Positions 8,303-16,470 of a stretch of DNA of 31,194 nt are shown one piece after another (positions within the stretch are counted from its first letter, which is position 1; each line of letters opens with the position of its first letter). A model generated the notes under the pieces. That model searched no databases, was not told where the DNA came from, and saw only the letters and a list, made by a program, of their open reading frames with translations. Origin of the DNA: an uncultured Ruminococcus sp. (lineage in GTDB: Bacteria > Bacillota > Clostridia > Oscillospirales > Ruminococcaceae); NCBI GenBank assembly GCA_900541495.1, contig UQKC01000026.1, positions 1 to 31,194 of the forward strand, read 5' to 3'. The position numbers and the translations under genes were made by a program.

Positions 8303-8893
8303 TTATCTTTTGTAGATAACCTTATCGATAAGTCCGTACTCAACTGCTTCCTCGGCAGACATATAGTTGTCACGCTCTGTATCCTGCTTTATGATATCGA
8401 GCGGCTTGCCTGTATTTTCGGAAAGGATATTGTTGAGCTTTTCTCTTGTTCTGACAAGGTGATCCGCATGGATCTTGATATCGGTACACTGACCCGAAAG
8501 TCCGCCGCCGCCGATAAGTGGCTGGTGAATGAGGATCTCGGAATTAGGGAGTGCAAGACGCTTGCCCTTTGTGCCCGATGAAAGAATAAGTGAACCCATT
8601 GAAGCTGCAAGTCCCATACAAATTGTGGAAACATCGCACTTGATGTAGTTCATAGTATCAACGATAGCAAGTCCTGCGGTAACAGAACCGCCGGGGCTGT
8701 TGATATACATACAAATGTCCTTTTCGGGATCCTGACCCTCAAGGTGAAGAAGCTGCGCAATTACAACGCTTGCGGAAGCATCGGAAACCTCTTCGGAAAG
8801 GACAATAATTCTGTCATTGAGAAGACGGGAGAAAATATCATAGGAACGTTCTCCTCTGCTTGTTTGTTCTACAACATACGGAACTAAGCTCAT
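8303..8893 (-). CDS. clpP: ATP-dependent Clp protease proteolytic subunit ClpP
   Basis: A 196-residue serine protease that forms the double-heptamer barrel. The triad is intact: S98 in GLAASMGS, H123 in LIHQPL, and D171 in DTERD. The N-terminal segment with VVEQTSRGERSYDIFSRLL is typical of ClpP1. The start ATG has GAGG about 7 bases upstream. The gene lies between tig and clpX, the conserved order in which trigger factor and ClpXP are expressed together. A strong hairpin without a T run lies between tig and clpP and may adjust the relative amounts. Confidence 0.98.
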   Translation of the reverse strand: MSLVPYVVEQTSRGERSYDIFSRLLNDRIIVLSEEVSDASASVVIAQLLHLEGQDPEKDICMYINSPGGSVTAGLAIVDTMNYIKCDVSTICMGLAASMGSLILSSGTKGKRLALPNSEILIHQPLIGGGGLSGQCTDIKIHADHLVRTREKLNNILSENTGKPLDIIKQDTERDNYMSAEEAVEYGLIDKVIYKR

Positions 8894-8975
8894 AGCTGAA
8901 CCTCACTTTCTTATTCTTTTGCAACATTTCTTGGTCGCAAAATACGACATATTCTGTAAATCCTTAATATACTAT

Positions 8976-9009
8976 ACAAACCACCCTCCGATAACGAAGG
9001 ATGGTTTGC
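8976..9009 (-). other. Strong hairpin in the tig-clpP gap
   Basis: A 15-bp stem (left arm from 9009, right arm to 8976, three G-U pairs) with the four-base loop TTAT follows the tig stop by 21 bases. The next bases on the minus strand are mixed A and T rather than a T run, so it does not look like an efficient intrinsic terminator. A partial terminator, an RNA-processing site or a 3' stabilising structure for tig are possible. Confidence 0.6.
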
Positions 9010-9030
9010 AAAAAGGTGTTTTAATTAAAC

Positions 9031-10314
9031 TTAGCCTTCGATCTTTGCGCTGTCCTTAACGATCTTAGCAGCTTCGGAAACCTTCATATCAGCCTTAAGG
9101 CTGTTGAGGCCTACATACTTCTTAACATCGTCAACGGGCATATTGTACTGCTCAGCGATCTTAGCGTATTCCTCTTCTGCCTTTTCATCGGAGATCTCAA
9201 CGTTTTCGAGTTCAGCGATCTTTTCAAGAGCAAGACGGATCTTAACTTCCTTTTCAGCTCTGTCAGCGAATGTCTTTCTGAAGTCTTCCATCTTAAGACC
9301 TGTGTATGTGAGGTACATATCAAGTGTGATACCCTGCTGTGAAAGCTGCATCTCGAAGTTACGAACCATATCATCGATCTGAGAATCGATCATTGCCTGA
9401 GGAACATCAGCTGTCATCTTTTCGATAAGAGCCTCGTAGAGCTGGTTGTCAGCAGCGTTTTCAGCAGCCTTTTCAGCGTTGTCTTCAAGCTTCTTTCTGT
9501 AATCAGCCTTAAGTTCATCAAGTGTATCGAAATCAGTTGCATCCTTAACGAATTCATCATCGAGTGCAGGGAGTTCCTTAGCTCTGAGTTCGTGGAGCTT
9601 AATCTTAAATTCTGTAGGCTGACCAGCGAGTTCCTTCATCTGGTAGTTCTCAGGGAATGTTACATTGATAGTGAATTCTTCGCCGGGCTTCTTGCCAACG
9701 ATCTGCTCTTCAAATCCGGGAACGAACTGCGAAGAACCAAGTGTGAGCTCATAGTTCTTTTCGGAACCGCCGTCGAATGCAACGCCGTCCTTAAAGCCTT
9801 CAAAGTCGATAACTGCAACATCGCCGTTTTCAGCAGCTCTGTCTTCAACTGTTACCATTCTGCCGTTTCTCTCTCTGAGAGCTTCGATAGCCTTGTCGAT
9901 CATTTCATCTGTAACTTCATCAACTGTCTTCTTAACAGCGATGCCCTTGTAATCAGCGATCTCAACTTCAGGCTTAACGATGCAGGTAACTGTGAATACA
10001 ACGCCGTCTGCCTTGCTGAGGCTCTTAACATTGATGCTTGGTGCAGCAACAAGTTCAAGCTTTGCTTCGTCAACTGCGGGAGCAATAACTTCAGGGATAA
10101 GGTCATTTACAGCATCCTCAAAGAATACGTTCTCGCCATAGAGCTTTTCGATCATCTTTCTTGGAGCATTGCCCTTTCTGAAACCGTTGACAGCAATGTT
10201 CTTCTTAGCCTTTTTATAAGCCTTTTCAATAGCTGCTTCGAACTGAGCTGCGTCAGCAGTGATCTCAAGTTCGTAAGTATTTGCTTCTGTTTTATTTGTT
10301 GATACTAAACTCAT
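9031..10314 (-). CDS. tig: Trigger factor, ribosome-bound chaperone and peptidyl-prolyl isomerase
   Basis: A 427-residue chaperone that meets nascent chains at the ribosome exit. The N-terminal ribosome-binding domain has the signature loop as GFRKGNAPRKMIE (about 44-56). The middle FKBP-type isomerase domain spans about 150-235 and starts with AAENGDVAVIDFEGF. A C-terminal helical chaperone domain follows. It is acidic and of normal length. The start has GGAGGAAG upstream and a promoter lies in the gap to the preceding gene. It is first in the tig-clpP-clpX unit, so folding and degradation genes share a transcript. Confidence 0.97.
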   Translation of the reverse strand: MSLVSTNKTEANTYELEITADAAQFEAAIEKAYKKAKKNIAVNGFRKGNAPRKMIEKLYGENVFFEDAVNDLIPEVIAPAVDEAKLELVAAPSINVKSLSKADGVVFTVTCIVKPEVEIADYKGIAVKKTVDEVTDEMIDKAIEALRERNGRMVTVEDRAAENGDVAVIDFEGFKDGVAFDGGSEKNYELTLGSSQFVPGFEEQIVGKKPGEEFTINVTFPENYQMKELAGQPTEFKIKLHELRAKELPALDDEFVKDATDFDTLDELKADYRKKLEDNAEKAAENAADNQLYEALIEKMTADVPQAMIDSQIDDMVRNFEMQLSQQGITLDMYLTYTGLKMEDFRKTFADRAEKEVKIRLALEKIAELENVEISDEKAEEEYAKIAEQYNMPVDDVKKYVGLNSLKADMKVSEAAKIVKDSAKIEG

Positions 10315-10354
10315 TTTATAACTTCCTCCAATTTAAAATAAACAGCATTGATTA

Positions 10355-10383
10355 ATTATAGCATATATTTAATTATTTTACCA
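10355..10383 (-). promoter_or_regulatory. Promoter of tig-clpP-clpX
   Basis: Minus-strand perfect -10 TATAAT (10355-10360) preceded by TGC (extended -10), and a weak -35 TGGTAA (10378-10383) at 17 bases. About 40 bases separate the -10 from the tig start codon. Confidence 0.7.
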
Positions 10384-10416
10384 TATTTTCAGCCGTTTTT
10401 CCACGTTATGAACAAT

Positions 10417-11103
10417 TTACATTATAAATTTAGGGCAAAATTGCACAAAATCCCCTGCAATAAGCTGATAATTTATACCGTCGACTTCTCCGCAGACAGC
10501 ATAACGGTGCGCATTTCCGTGAAGATGACCGTAATAACAGGTCTTTATATCATATTGGAAAAGTACATCAAGTATCTCACGGTTATAGTCATTTGCAAAT
10601 ATCGGCGGATAATGCAGAAAGACTATCGGTTTCTTTCCGTCAGCAAGTGCAGCCTTGATCGATGTTTCGAGCCGTCCCGCTTCGCGCGCGAGAACTTTCG
10701 CATCGGCAGGCTCTTCGGTATCCTTTATCCAGCCTCTTGTGCCGCAGATACCGTACTCGCCGTAAGGATAATAATTATTGTGGACAATGGTAATGGTATC
10801 AAAACCGTTCTCTTCAATGAAACGGTTCATCTTTGCCATTGAGTTCCACCAATAATCGTGATTGCCTTTCATTATGACTTTATGACCGTTGAGTCGGTTG
10901 ATGAAATCAAAATCAGCCTTTGCTTCGTCAAAGTTGATCGCCCACGAAATATCACCGGGGACAACGACGGTATCATCAGGAGAAACTGTCGCCTGCCAGT
11001 TCTTTTCAAGGCGCTCAACGTGATTATCCCAGCCAGGGAAAATATTCATCGGCTTTCCCGATGAAAGTGAAAGATGCAGGTCAGCGATTGCATAAAGCGA
11101 CAT
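10417..11103 (-). CDS. Calcineurin-like metallophosphoesterase
   Basis: A 228-residue protein with the metal-binding motifs of the calcineurin-like fold in order: D8-L-H10, G50-D51, G80-N81-H82-D83, H164 in VFLHYPP, and G192-H193-L-H195. These bind two metal ions for phosphoester hydrolysis. The substrate cannot be read from the sequence. No signal peptide is present, so it is cytosolic. It follows thrC after 17 bases and is probably the last gene of the lepB-to-thrC unit. I see no terminator hairpin between it and the tig promoter. Confidence 0.9.
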   Translation of the reverse strand: MSLYAIADLHLSLSSGKPMNIFPGWDNHVERLEKNWQATVSPDDTVVVPGDISWAINFDEAKADFDFINRLNGHKVIMKGNHDYWWNSMAKMNRFIEENGFDTITIVHNNYYPYGEYGICGTRGWIKDTEEPADAKVLAREAGRLETSIKAALADGKKPIVFLHYPPIFANDYNREILDVLFQYDIKTCYYGHLHGNAHRYAVCGEVDGINYQLIAGDFVQFCPKFIM

Positions 11104-11120
11104 TGTTTACCTGCTTTATA

Positions 11121-12614
11121 TCAAAGACCAAGCTCGCTGAGAACATAGTTCTTCTGTTCGTCCTTGGAAATTACCTTGCTGAAACGTACAGGCTTTGTGC
11201 GAAGTGCAGCAAGAGATTCAGGGATATCGTAACCCGAAAGTTCGTGGAGCTTGTCGATCATATCGTACTCGTCAAGATCGGACTTCTTGCCTTCAATGGC
11301 TTCAAGAACGCTTGCGCTGAACTTGTATGGGCTTGCTGTGGAAGCGATAACAGTCTTTGTTGTATCGCCCGTTGCAGCCTTGTAATCTTCATAAACCTTA
11401 ACGGCAACAGCGGAATGTGTATCAAGAGTATAGGAATACTTGTCGAAAATTCTCTTGATAGTATCCTTAGTTTCAACGTCTGTGCAGAAGCCTGCGGAGA
11501 ACTCTTCCTTAAGCTTTGCCTTGATATCATCGGAAACTTCATACTTTCCTGTGCTTGAAAGCTGACCGAACCACTCTCTGATTTGAGCATCGTTGTAGCC
11601 TGTCATAATGTAAAGAAGTCTTTCAAGGTTGCTTGAAATAAGAATATCCATAGAAGGAGAAATTGTTGTGATGAAATCTCTGTTTCTGTCATAAACGCCC
11701 GTTGTGAGGAAGTCTGTGAGGACTTTGTTAGAGTTGGAAGCGCAGATGAGCTTATTAACGGGAAGTCCCATATTCTTTGCATAGTAAGCAGCAAGAATGT
11801 TGCCGAAGTTGCCTGTCGGAACAACGATGTTGATCTTGTCGCCTGCCTTGATCTCAGCGTCCTTAACGAGTGTTGCGTAAGCGGAGATATAGTAGATGAT
11901 CTGCGGAGCAAGACGACCCCAGTTGATAGAGTTTGCGCTGGAGAACATAAGCTTGTTTGCTTCAAGCTTTTCAGCAATTTCCTTATCGCCGAAGATATTC
12001 TTAACGCCTGTCTGGCAATCATCGAAGTTGCCCTTGAGTGCGCATACAGCAACGTTGCTTCCGTCCTGAGTTGTCATCTGACGCTTCTGCATCGGACTTA
12101 CACCGTCCTCAGGATAGAATACCATGATCTGTGTACCGGGAACATCAGCGAAGCCTTCGAGAGCAGCCTTGCCGGTGTCGCCCGATGTTGCAACGAGGAT
12201 AACGATCTTCTTGTCAATGTTGATCTTCTTAGCGGAAGTTGTAAGAAGATAAGGGAGTATCTGGAGTGCCATATCCTTGAACGCGCAGGTAGGACCATGC
12301 CAGAGTTCAAGCACATAAGTACCCTCAAAAAGATGAGAGATCTCTGCGATATTTTCGCTCTCAAAATTCTTTGTGGAATAAGCGTTGTCTGTGCAGTAGC
12401 GGATCTCAACATCGGTAAAGTCTGTGAGATACTTAGCGAAAACATAAGCTGCTCTTTCGGAATAGCTCATATCGCCAAGTTTAACGATCTCGTCCATGGA
12501 AATGGAAGGGATCTCGGAAGGAACGAAAAGTCCTCCGTCCTTGGAAATGCCTTGAACGATTGCTTCCGCAGACGTAATATTTACGCTGCTGTCACGGGTG
12601 CTTTTGTAATACAT
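11121..12614 (-). CDS. thrC: Threonine synthase
   Basis: A 497-residue PLP enzyme converting O-phosphohomoserine to threonine and phosphate. The PLP-binding lysine is K113 in HGPTCAFKDMALQ, and SGDTGKAALEGF is the phosphate-binding loop. The length and the N-terminal YKSTRD opening match the long fungal/enterobacterial-like form rather than the shorter Bacillus form. The start has AAAGGA 9-10 bases upstream, about 15 bases after yraN. No homoserine-pathway gene is adjacent, so this is an isolated copy inside a housekeeping run. Confidence 0.96.
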   Translation of the reverse strand: MYYKSTRDSSVNITSAEAIVQGISKDGGLFVPSEIPSISMDEIVKLGDMSYSERAAYVFAKYLTDFTDVEIRYCTDNAYSTKNFESENIAEISHLFEGTYVLELWHGPTCAFKDMALQILPYLLTTSAKKINIDKKIVILVATSGDTGKAALEGFADVPGTQIMVFYPEDGVSPMQKRQMTTQDGSNVAVCALKGNFDDCQTGVKNIFGDKEIAEKLEANKLMFSSANSINWGRLAPQIIYYISAYATLVKDAEIKAGDKINIVVPTGNFGNILAAYYAKNMGLPVNKLICASNSNKVLTDFLTTGVYDRNRDFITTISPSMDILISSNLERLLYIMTGYNDAQIREWFGQLSSTGKYEVSDDIKAKLKEEFSAGFCTDVETKDTIKRIFDKYSYTLDTHSAVAVKVYEDYKAATGDTTKTVIASTASPYKFSASVLEAIEGKKSDLDEYDMIDKLHELSGYDIPESLAALRTKPVRFSKVISKDEQKNYVLSELGL

Positions 12615-12629
12615 AATTCAACAATCCTT

Positions 12630-13007
12630 TTATAATATAGTCATTATGTCGCTTGCATCGAAAGCATTTTCGACATAATTGAATCCAACAATTTTCCTGC
12701 CGTCGGCAATGATCTGGACTACATCAAAGCGCGGCTGGAGATCGTGAGGGAACTGCAGGGAATACAGTTCAGAAGCCCGTATAATAAGCTGCTTTTTCCG
12801 CTTTGTAACAGCTTCAAAACCGCTCACCATATAGTCGGGAGTTCTTGTTTTCACCTCGGTAAAGGCGATTATCCCGTCCTTTTCGGCAATTATATCTATC
12901 TCTCCGCCCTTAACGCAGAAATTACGCCTTAAAATTTTATAGCCTTTTTTCTCCATATAAAGGGCAGCAACATTTTCGCCGAACTTTCCGAGTTCCTTTG
13001 CGGTCAT
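12630..13007 (-). CDS. yraN: YraN family protein (UPF0102), predicted nuclease fold
   Basis: A 125-residue protein with the family's nuclease-like motifs: GEIDIIA (E36, D38) and EVKTR (E51, K53), the E-x-K arrangement of restriction-endonuclease-fold proteins. The N-terminal GKFGENVAALYMEKKGY is typical. The cellular role is not established. The ATG overlaps the rnhB stop by four bases (ATGA), as in many Firmicutes where rnhB and yraN are adjacent. Confidence 0.92.
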   Translation of the reverse strand: MTAKELGKFGENVAALYMEKKGYKILRRNFCVKGGEIDIIAEKDGIIAFTEVKTRTPDYMVSGFEAVTKRKKQLIIRASELYSLQFPHDLQPRFDVVQIIADGRKIVGFNYVENAFDASDIMTIL

Positions 13008-13621
13008 AACCGTTCTCCGCCGTTCTTGGCATAGAGTTTGTGGAGAAATGTTTTTCTGTGTACGGGTGAAGCACCATATTTGAGTATAAGCTCGTTATGA
13101 AGCTTTGTTCCGTAGCCTTTATGCTTTTCAAACTGATATTCGGGGTATTCTTCCGCAAGTTTTTTCATATAGCGGTCACGCTCTACCTTTGCCAGAATAG
13201 AAGCAGCCGCGATGCTTGCCGACGTTCCGTCACCTTTTACAAGAGTTTCAACCTTGCAGTCAAGCGGCGGAGTTCTGTTTCCGTCAACAAGTGCAAGTTC
13301 AACTTTTGTTCCAAGTCCCTCAACAGCACGTTTCATCGCAAGAAACGTTGCACCGAGGATATTCAGTTCGTCTATCTCTTCAACGCTTGCTGTTGCAACG
13401 CAGTAAGCATCAGCTTTTTCGATTATTTCGTCATAAAGCAGCTCTCTCTTTTTTTCGGAGAGCTTTTTGCTGTCATTTATACCCTCGATCAGAACACCCT
13501 CAGGCAATATGACTGCAGCAGCGTAAACATCACCCGCAAGAGGTCCTCTGCCCGCTTCATCAACGCCACAGAAAACGCCGTTCTGCTTTCTGAACTCAGA
13601 ATCAAACTCAAACAGCGTCAT
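13004..13621 (-). CDS. rnhB: Ribonuclease HII
   Basis: A 205-residue enzyme that nicks RNA in RNA-DNA hybrids, including single ribonucleotides in DNA. The catalytic residues are recognisable: D21 and E22 in GVDEAGRGPLAG, D113 in LVDG, and D149 in KVERD. I place the start at the ATG at 13621 (MTLFEF), preceded by AAAGGAAG at good spacing. A longer reading from 13639 lacks a ribosome binding site. With this start it overlaps the rbgA stop by 14 bases, which suggests coupling. Confidence 0.95.
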   Translation of the reverse strand: MTLFEFDSEFRKQNGVFCGVDEAGRGPLAGDVYAAAVILPEGVLIEGINDSKKLSEKKRELLYDEIIEKADAYCVATASVEEIDELNILGATFLAMKRAVEGLGTKVELALVDGNRTPPLDCKVETLVKGDGTSASIAAASILAKVERDRYMKKLAEEYPEYQFEKHKGYGTKLHNELILKYGASPVHRKTFLHKLYAKNGGERL

Positions 13622-14501
13622 TTTCGTTCTTCCTTTCATTCTTTTCGGGAAGTTCGAGCGTTACTCTGCCAAGTTTTCCGCTTCTGAATTCGTCAAGAAC
13701 GGTTATAGCAGCTCTTTCGGTGTTTATTTCACCGCCCGAGATAAGCATACCTCGTGCTTTGCCGACTTTTTGCAGTATCTCATAACCGTCCTCTTCGGGT
13801 TCGGTCGTTATCTTGTATCTTGTTTCAAGCGTGTCTTTGTACATATCATTGAGGACAAAAAGCAGGCGTGAAGCCAGTGCTTCGATATCCACAACATCGT
13901 CCTTGACAGCGCCCGTAAATGCAAGACGCTCGCCTACGGTCTTATCTTCAAATTTCGGCCAAAGTACACCCGGCATATCGAGAAGCTCGACATCGTCAGC
14001 GATCTTTACCCACTGTTTATTGAGTGTTACACCGGGTCTGTCCTCAACCTTTGCCTTTTTCTGCTTTGCAAGGCGGTTGATGAGCGAGGACTTTCCGACA
14101 TTCGGTATTCCAACTATCATAACGTGCAGAACACGTCCCGTCATACCCTTGGCTTCGTACTTAGCGATCATATCTTTAAGCACGTTTTTTACCGCAGGGA
14201 CGAACTTATTCACCCCCCTGCCGCTTCGGCAGTCGGTCGGGATAGCGGTTATACCTTTGCTGTTATAGTACGATATCCATTTCTGAACAGCCTGTTCGTC
14301 AGCGGTATCGCATTTATTCAAAATTACTATTCTCGGTTTTCCCTCGATGAGGTTCTGCAGGTCGGGATTTCTGCTCGAAACAGGAATTCGGGCATCGATG
14401 ACCTCTGCGACCGCATCGACAAGCGAAAGCGATGACTTTATCATTCGCTTCGTTTTCGCCATGTGTCCGGGAAACCACTGAATAGACGGTATTTCAGTCA
14501 T
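13608..14501 (-). CDS. rbgA: Ribosome biogenesis GTPase RbgA (YlqF)
   Basis: A 297-residue GTPase that acts late in 50S assembly. It is a circularly permuted GTPase: G4 NKCD (62-65) comes before G1 GIPNVGKS (131-138) and G3 DMPG (175-178). The N-terminal IQWFPGHMAKTKR is the RbgA signature. The C-terminal region holds the predicted RNA-binding domain. The start has GGAGG with good spacing. It sits in the conserved rplS-lepB-rbgA-rnhB-yraN order and, with engB, is one of two large-subunit assembly GTPases in the window. Confidence 0.97.
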   Translation of the reverse strand: MTEIPSIQWFPGHMAKTKRMIKSSLSLVDAVAEVIDARIPVSSRNPDLQNLIEGKPRIVILNKCDTADEQAVQKWISYYNSKGITAIPTDCRSGRGVNKFVPAVKNVLKDMIAKYEAKGMTGRVLHVMIVGIPNVGKSSLINRLAKQKKAKVEDRPGVTLNKQWVKIADDVELLDMPGVLWPKFEDKTVGERLAFTGAVKDDVVDIEALASRLLFVLNDMYKDTLETRYKITTEPEEDGYEILQKVGKARGMLISGGEINTERAAITVLDEFRSGKLGRVTLELPEKNERKNENDAV

Positions 14502-14513
14502 TTATACCTCCGA

Positions 14514-15095
14514 TTATGCGGGAACGCCAAATCTTGAGAACGGGAATATTCTGAGCGAAACTTTTCCGAGAATTTCGTCCTCGGGAACAAAACCAACGAG
14601 CGGACTTCTGCTGTCGGTAGAGTTCATTCTGTTGTCGCCCATAACAAATACACAGTTTTCGGGAACGGTAACGGGATAGTTATGTCCGCCCTCATCAAGA
14701 AGAGTAAGGTTATTGATATAGTCTTCCTGAAGAACCTTTCCGTCAACCTTTACTTCGCCGCTGTCAAAATCGATATCAACGGTCTGTCCCTCTGTTGCGA
14801 TAACTCTCTTGACAATAACTTTTTCAAGAGCAGGATTATCATTGTTTACAATAACGATATCACCGTTTTTCGGTGTATAGAAAAGATAGGAAACGATCAA
14901 TCTGTCCTTGTCCACAAGTGTCGGGAGCATGGATTCTCCGTTAACTGCAGCAAGTCTGAAAACAAATGTGAAGAAGAGAATTACAGCGAAAAATGCGATA
15001 ACGAGGGTTTCGACCCATTCAAACAGATTTTCCGAACTTGAAACTTTCTTTTCTTCTTCGTCAAGAACCTCATAATTAAGCTCATACTTTGCCAT
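14514..15095 (-). CDS. lepB: Signal peptidase I
   Basis: A 193-residue membrane serine protease that removes signal peptides from exported proteins. One TM segment (about 29-51) follows a short acidic cytosolic tail. The catalytic Ser-Lys pair is S55 in NGESMLPTL and K96 in VIVKRVIA. The box GDNRMNSTDSR, typical of the family, is near the C terminus. I chose the ATG at 15095: the upstream TTG at 15104 is one base from the AAAGGA ribosome binding site, too close. It has the short, single-TM Gram-positive SipS form. rplS is upstream and separated by a terminator. Confidence 0.96.
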   Translation of the reverse strand: MAKYELNYEVLDEEEKKVSSSENLFEWVETLVIAFFAVILFFTFVFRLAAVNGESMLPTLVDKDRLIVSYLFYTPKNGDIVIVNNDNPALEKVIVKRVIATEGQTVDIDFDSGEVKVDGKVLQEDYINNLTLLDEGGHNYPVTVPENCVFVMGDNRMNSTDSRSPLVGFVPEDEILGKVSLRIFPFSRFGVPA

Positions 15096-15171
15096 AACCT
15101 TCAATCCTTTCCAATTGTAAATATTTAGGGTTCAAACCGAACAATTACACCTCGAGCAATGCTTGAATAGC

Positions 15172-15198
15172 AAAAAAGGGACAAAATGTCCCCTTTTT
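15172..15198 (-). terminator. Rho-independent terminator after rplS
   Basis: On the minus strand a 12-bp stem with core GGGACA/TGTCCC, flanked by A and T runs, has a three-base loop and ends in six T. It starts 14 bases after the rplS stop codon. Confidence 0.85.
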
Positions 15199-15211
15199 GT
15201 TTTCAAACAAA

Positions 15212-15556
15212 TCACTTGATCTGCTCTTTAACCTTAGCTGCTTTTCCGACTCTGCCGCGGATATAGTAGAGCTTGCTGCGGCGAACCTTACCGCTTCTAA
15301 CGAGTTCAACCTTCTCAATGATAGGAGAGTGAACAGGAAATACTCTTTCAACGCCGCATCCGTAGGAAAGACGTCTAACGGTAAATGTTTCATTGATACC
15401 ACCGTGCTTCTTTGCGATAACAGTACCCTCGAAGATCTGGATTCTGTATTTGTCGCCTTCCTTGATTCTAACGTGTACCTTTACAGTATCACCAACGTTA
15501 ACAACGGGTGCGTTCTCCTTCATGCTGCTCTGGCTAATAAGTTTAAGTGCGTCCAT
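15212..15556 (-). CDS. rplS: 50S ribosomal protein L19
   Basis: A 114-residue ribosomal protein at the 30S-50S interface. The start MDALKLI and the segments VGDTVKVHVRIKEG and RIQIFEG are characteristic, as is the basic C terminus RSKLYYIRGRVGKAAK. The ATG at 15556 is chosen because AGGAGG lies 9 bases upstream and it matches family N-termini. A longer reading frame upstream is spurious. It has its own promoter, a long leader and a terminator, so it is largely monocistronic here. Confidence 0.97.
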   Translation of the reverse strand: MDALKLISQSSMKENAPVVNVGDTVKVHVRIKEGDKYRIQIFEGTVIAKKHGGINETFTVRRLSYGCGVERVFPVHSPIIEKVELVRSGKVRRSKLYYIRGRVGKAAKVKEQIK

Positions 15557-15731
15557 GGATTTATTCCTCCTAAAATTTTCAGACATTCTTACCTCACGCA
15601 AGTTGATCGTAAAATACGGTCTGTGGCAGCGGACTGTCCTTTTAATGTCAACTGTGATTTTTCACAGCGGCACTAATCTCGTCTGTATAACCGTGTTTTT
15701 GACATAGTTATGCTAACGGATCATCAAATGC
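15557..15731 (-). promoter_or_regulatory. Leader of rplS, possibly autoregulatory
   Basis: The predicted untranslated leader is about 175 bases, long for a single ribosomal protein gene. It contains a clear hairpin CTGTGA-N4-TCACAG (15652-15657 with 15662-15667) and other short complementary stretches. L19 leaders are a known class of ribosomal-protein autoregulatory RNA in Firmicutes. I could not confirm that this one fits the described consensus. Confidence 0.4.
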
Positions 15732-15737
15732 TCTTTT

Positions 15738-15766
15738 ATTTTAGCACATTGTTCTAATAATTACAA
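15738..15766 (-). promoter_or_regulatory. Promoter of rplS
   Basis: Minus-strand -35 TTGTAA (15761-15766), 17-base spacer ending in TGTGC, -10 TAAAAT (15738-15743). The extended -10 string is identical to that of the yerC promoter. Confidence 0.8.
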
Positions 15767-15777
15767 GTGGTTTTCCG

Positions 15778-15802
15778 AAAAAAATGATAATCTGCTGATT
15801 AT
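15778..15802 (-). terminator. Weak terminator after the TIGR03936 gene
   Basis: On the minus strand the AT-rich 6-bp hairpin ATAATC-AGCA-GATTAT overlaps the stop codon of the radical SAM-associated gene and is followed by CA and seven T. The stem is weak, so termination may be partial. Confidence 0.45.
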
Positions 15803-16470
15803 ACAAACAATTCACCATTATTTTTCAGTATTTTTGTGCGTTTTGTACTAACGCCAAGATCGTCTATACCGCAATACTTTTGCAAAGCCTCGATAAATAC
15901 GTTGGAATTGATATTAAGCTCCTGACCTGCTGGAAGCCGAACCGTGAGAACAACGACGTTATCCCCGATCTCCTTTGAGATCACGTTTATATTCGGCTTT
16001 ATATCAATAAGTATCATACCTTTTTTCTTGGAATGTTTTTCCGCTTCGATCTTTTCAAGGCTCATCATTTTGTCAAAGCGTTCCGATACCTCTTCGGGAG
16101 AAAGTTTTTCGCTCGAAAGTCGGAATTCATATTCGGAAAATGCTATCTCCTTATTTTTGCTTATCGGAGCTGACATCGAAACAAAATGTATGCCATCAGG
16201 CAGGACTTTATTTATTGCATCAAGCATTTCATCATAAGGCATCTGTCTGACAACTTCAAAATCCATTATTTCGCAGCTGCTTTCCACGCCGAGAGCAAGC
16301 GCAAGCGGAAAGTTCAGATATATCCTCGGGTTAAAGCCCTCAGAATACCACACGGGAAGTCCCGAGCGCTTCATTGCGCGCTGCATTGTTCTGAACAGGT
16401 CGAGGTGAGAGATAAAAACAGCGCGTCCCTTTTTCTCGAACACTCCCCTAACCTCATATTTTTCAGTCAA
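15799..16470 (-). CDS. TIGR03936 family radical SAM-associated protein (DUF2344)
   Basis: A 223-residue protein of the DUF2344 family. The N-terminal pattern KKGRAVFISHLDLFRTMQRA, then YSEGFNPRIYLNFPLALALG, is the family hallmark. These proteins are found next to or fused to the TIGR03960 radical SAM protein, and the two are presumed to act together. The reaction is unknown. Here the start overlaps the end of the TIGR03960 gene by 8 bases, supporting equal expression. In many Clostridia the next genes are rng and rplU; here rplS follows. Confidence 0.93.
   Translation of the reverse strand: MTEKYEVRGVFEKKGRAVFISHLDLFRTMQRAMKRSGLPVWYSEGFNPRIYLNFPLALALGVESSCEIMDFEVVRQMPYDEMLDAINKVLPDGIHFVSMSAPISKNKEIAFSEYEFRLSSEKLSPEEVSERFDKMMSLEKIEAEKHSKKKGMILIDIKPNINVISKEIGDNVVVLTVRLPAGQELNINSNVFIEALQKYCGIDDLGVSTKRTKILKNNGELFV

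Noticed and set aside
9592..10302. Open frame of 236 codons on the plus strand opposite tig
   Set aside because: It lies wholly antisense to trigger factor, has no recognisable domain and no ribosome binding site; it reflects the codon bias of tig.
6645..10416. Search for CIRCE (HrcA) and CtsR operators near lon, clpP, clpX and tig
   Set aside because: No TTAGCACTC/GAGTGCTAA pair and no tandem GGTCAAA heptads were seen.
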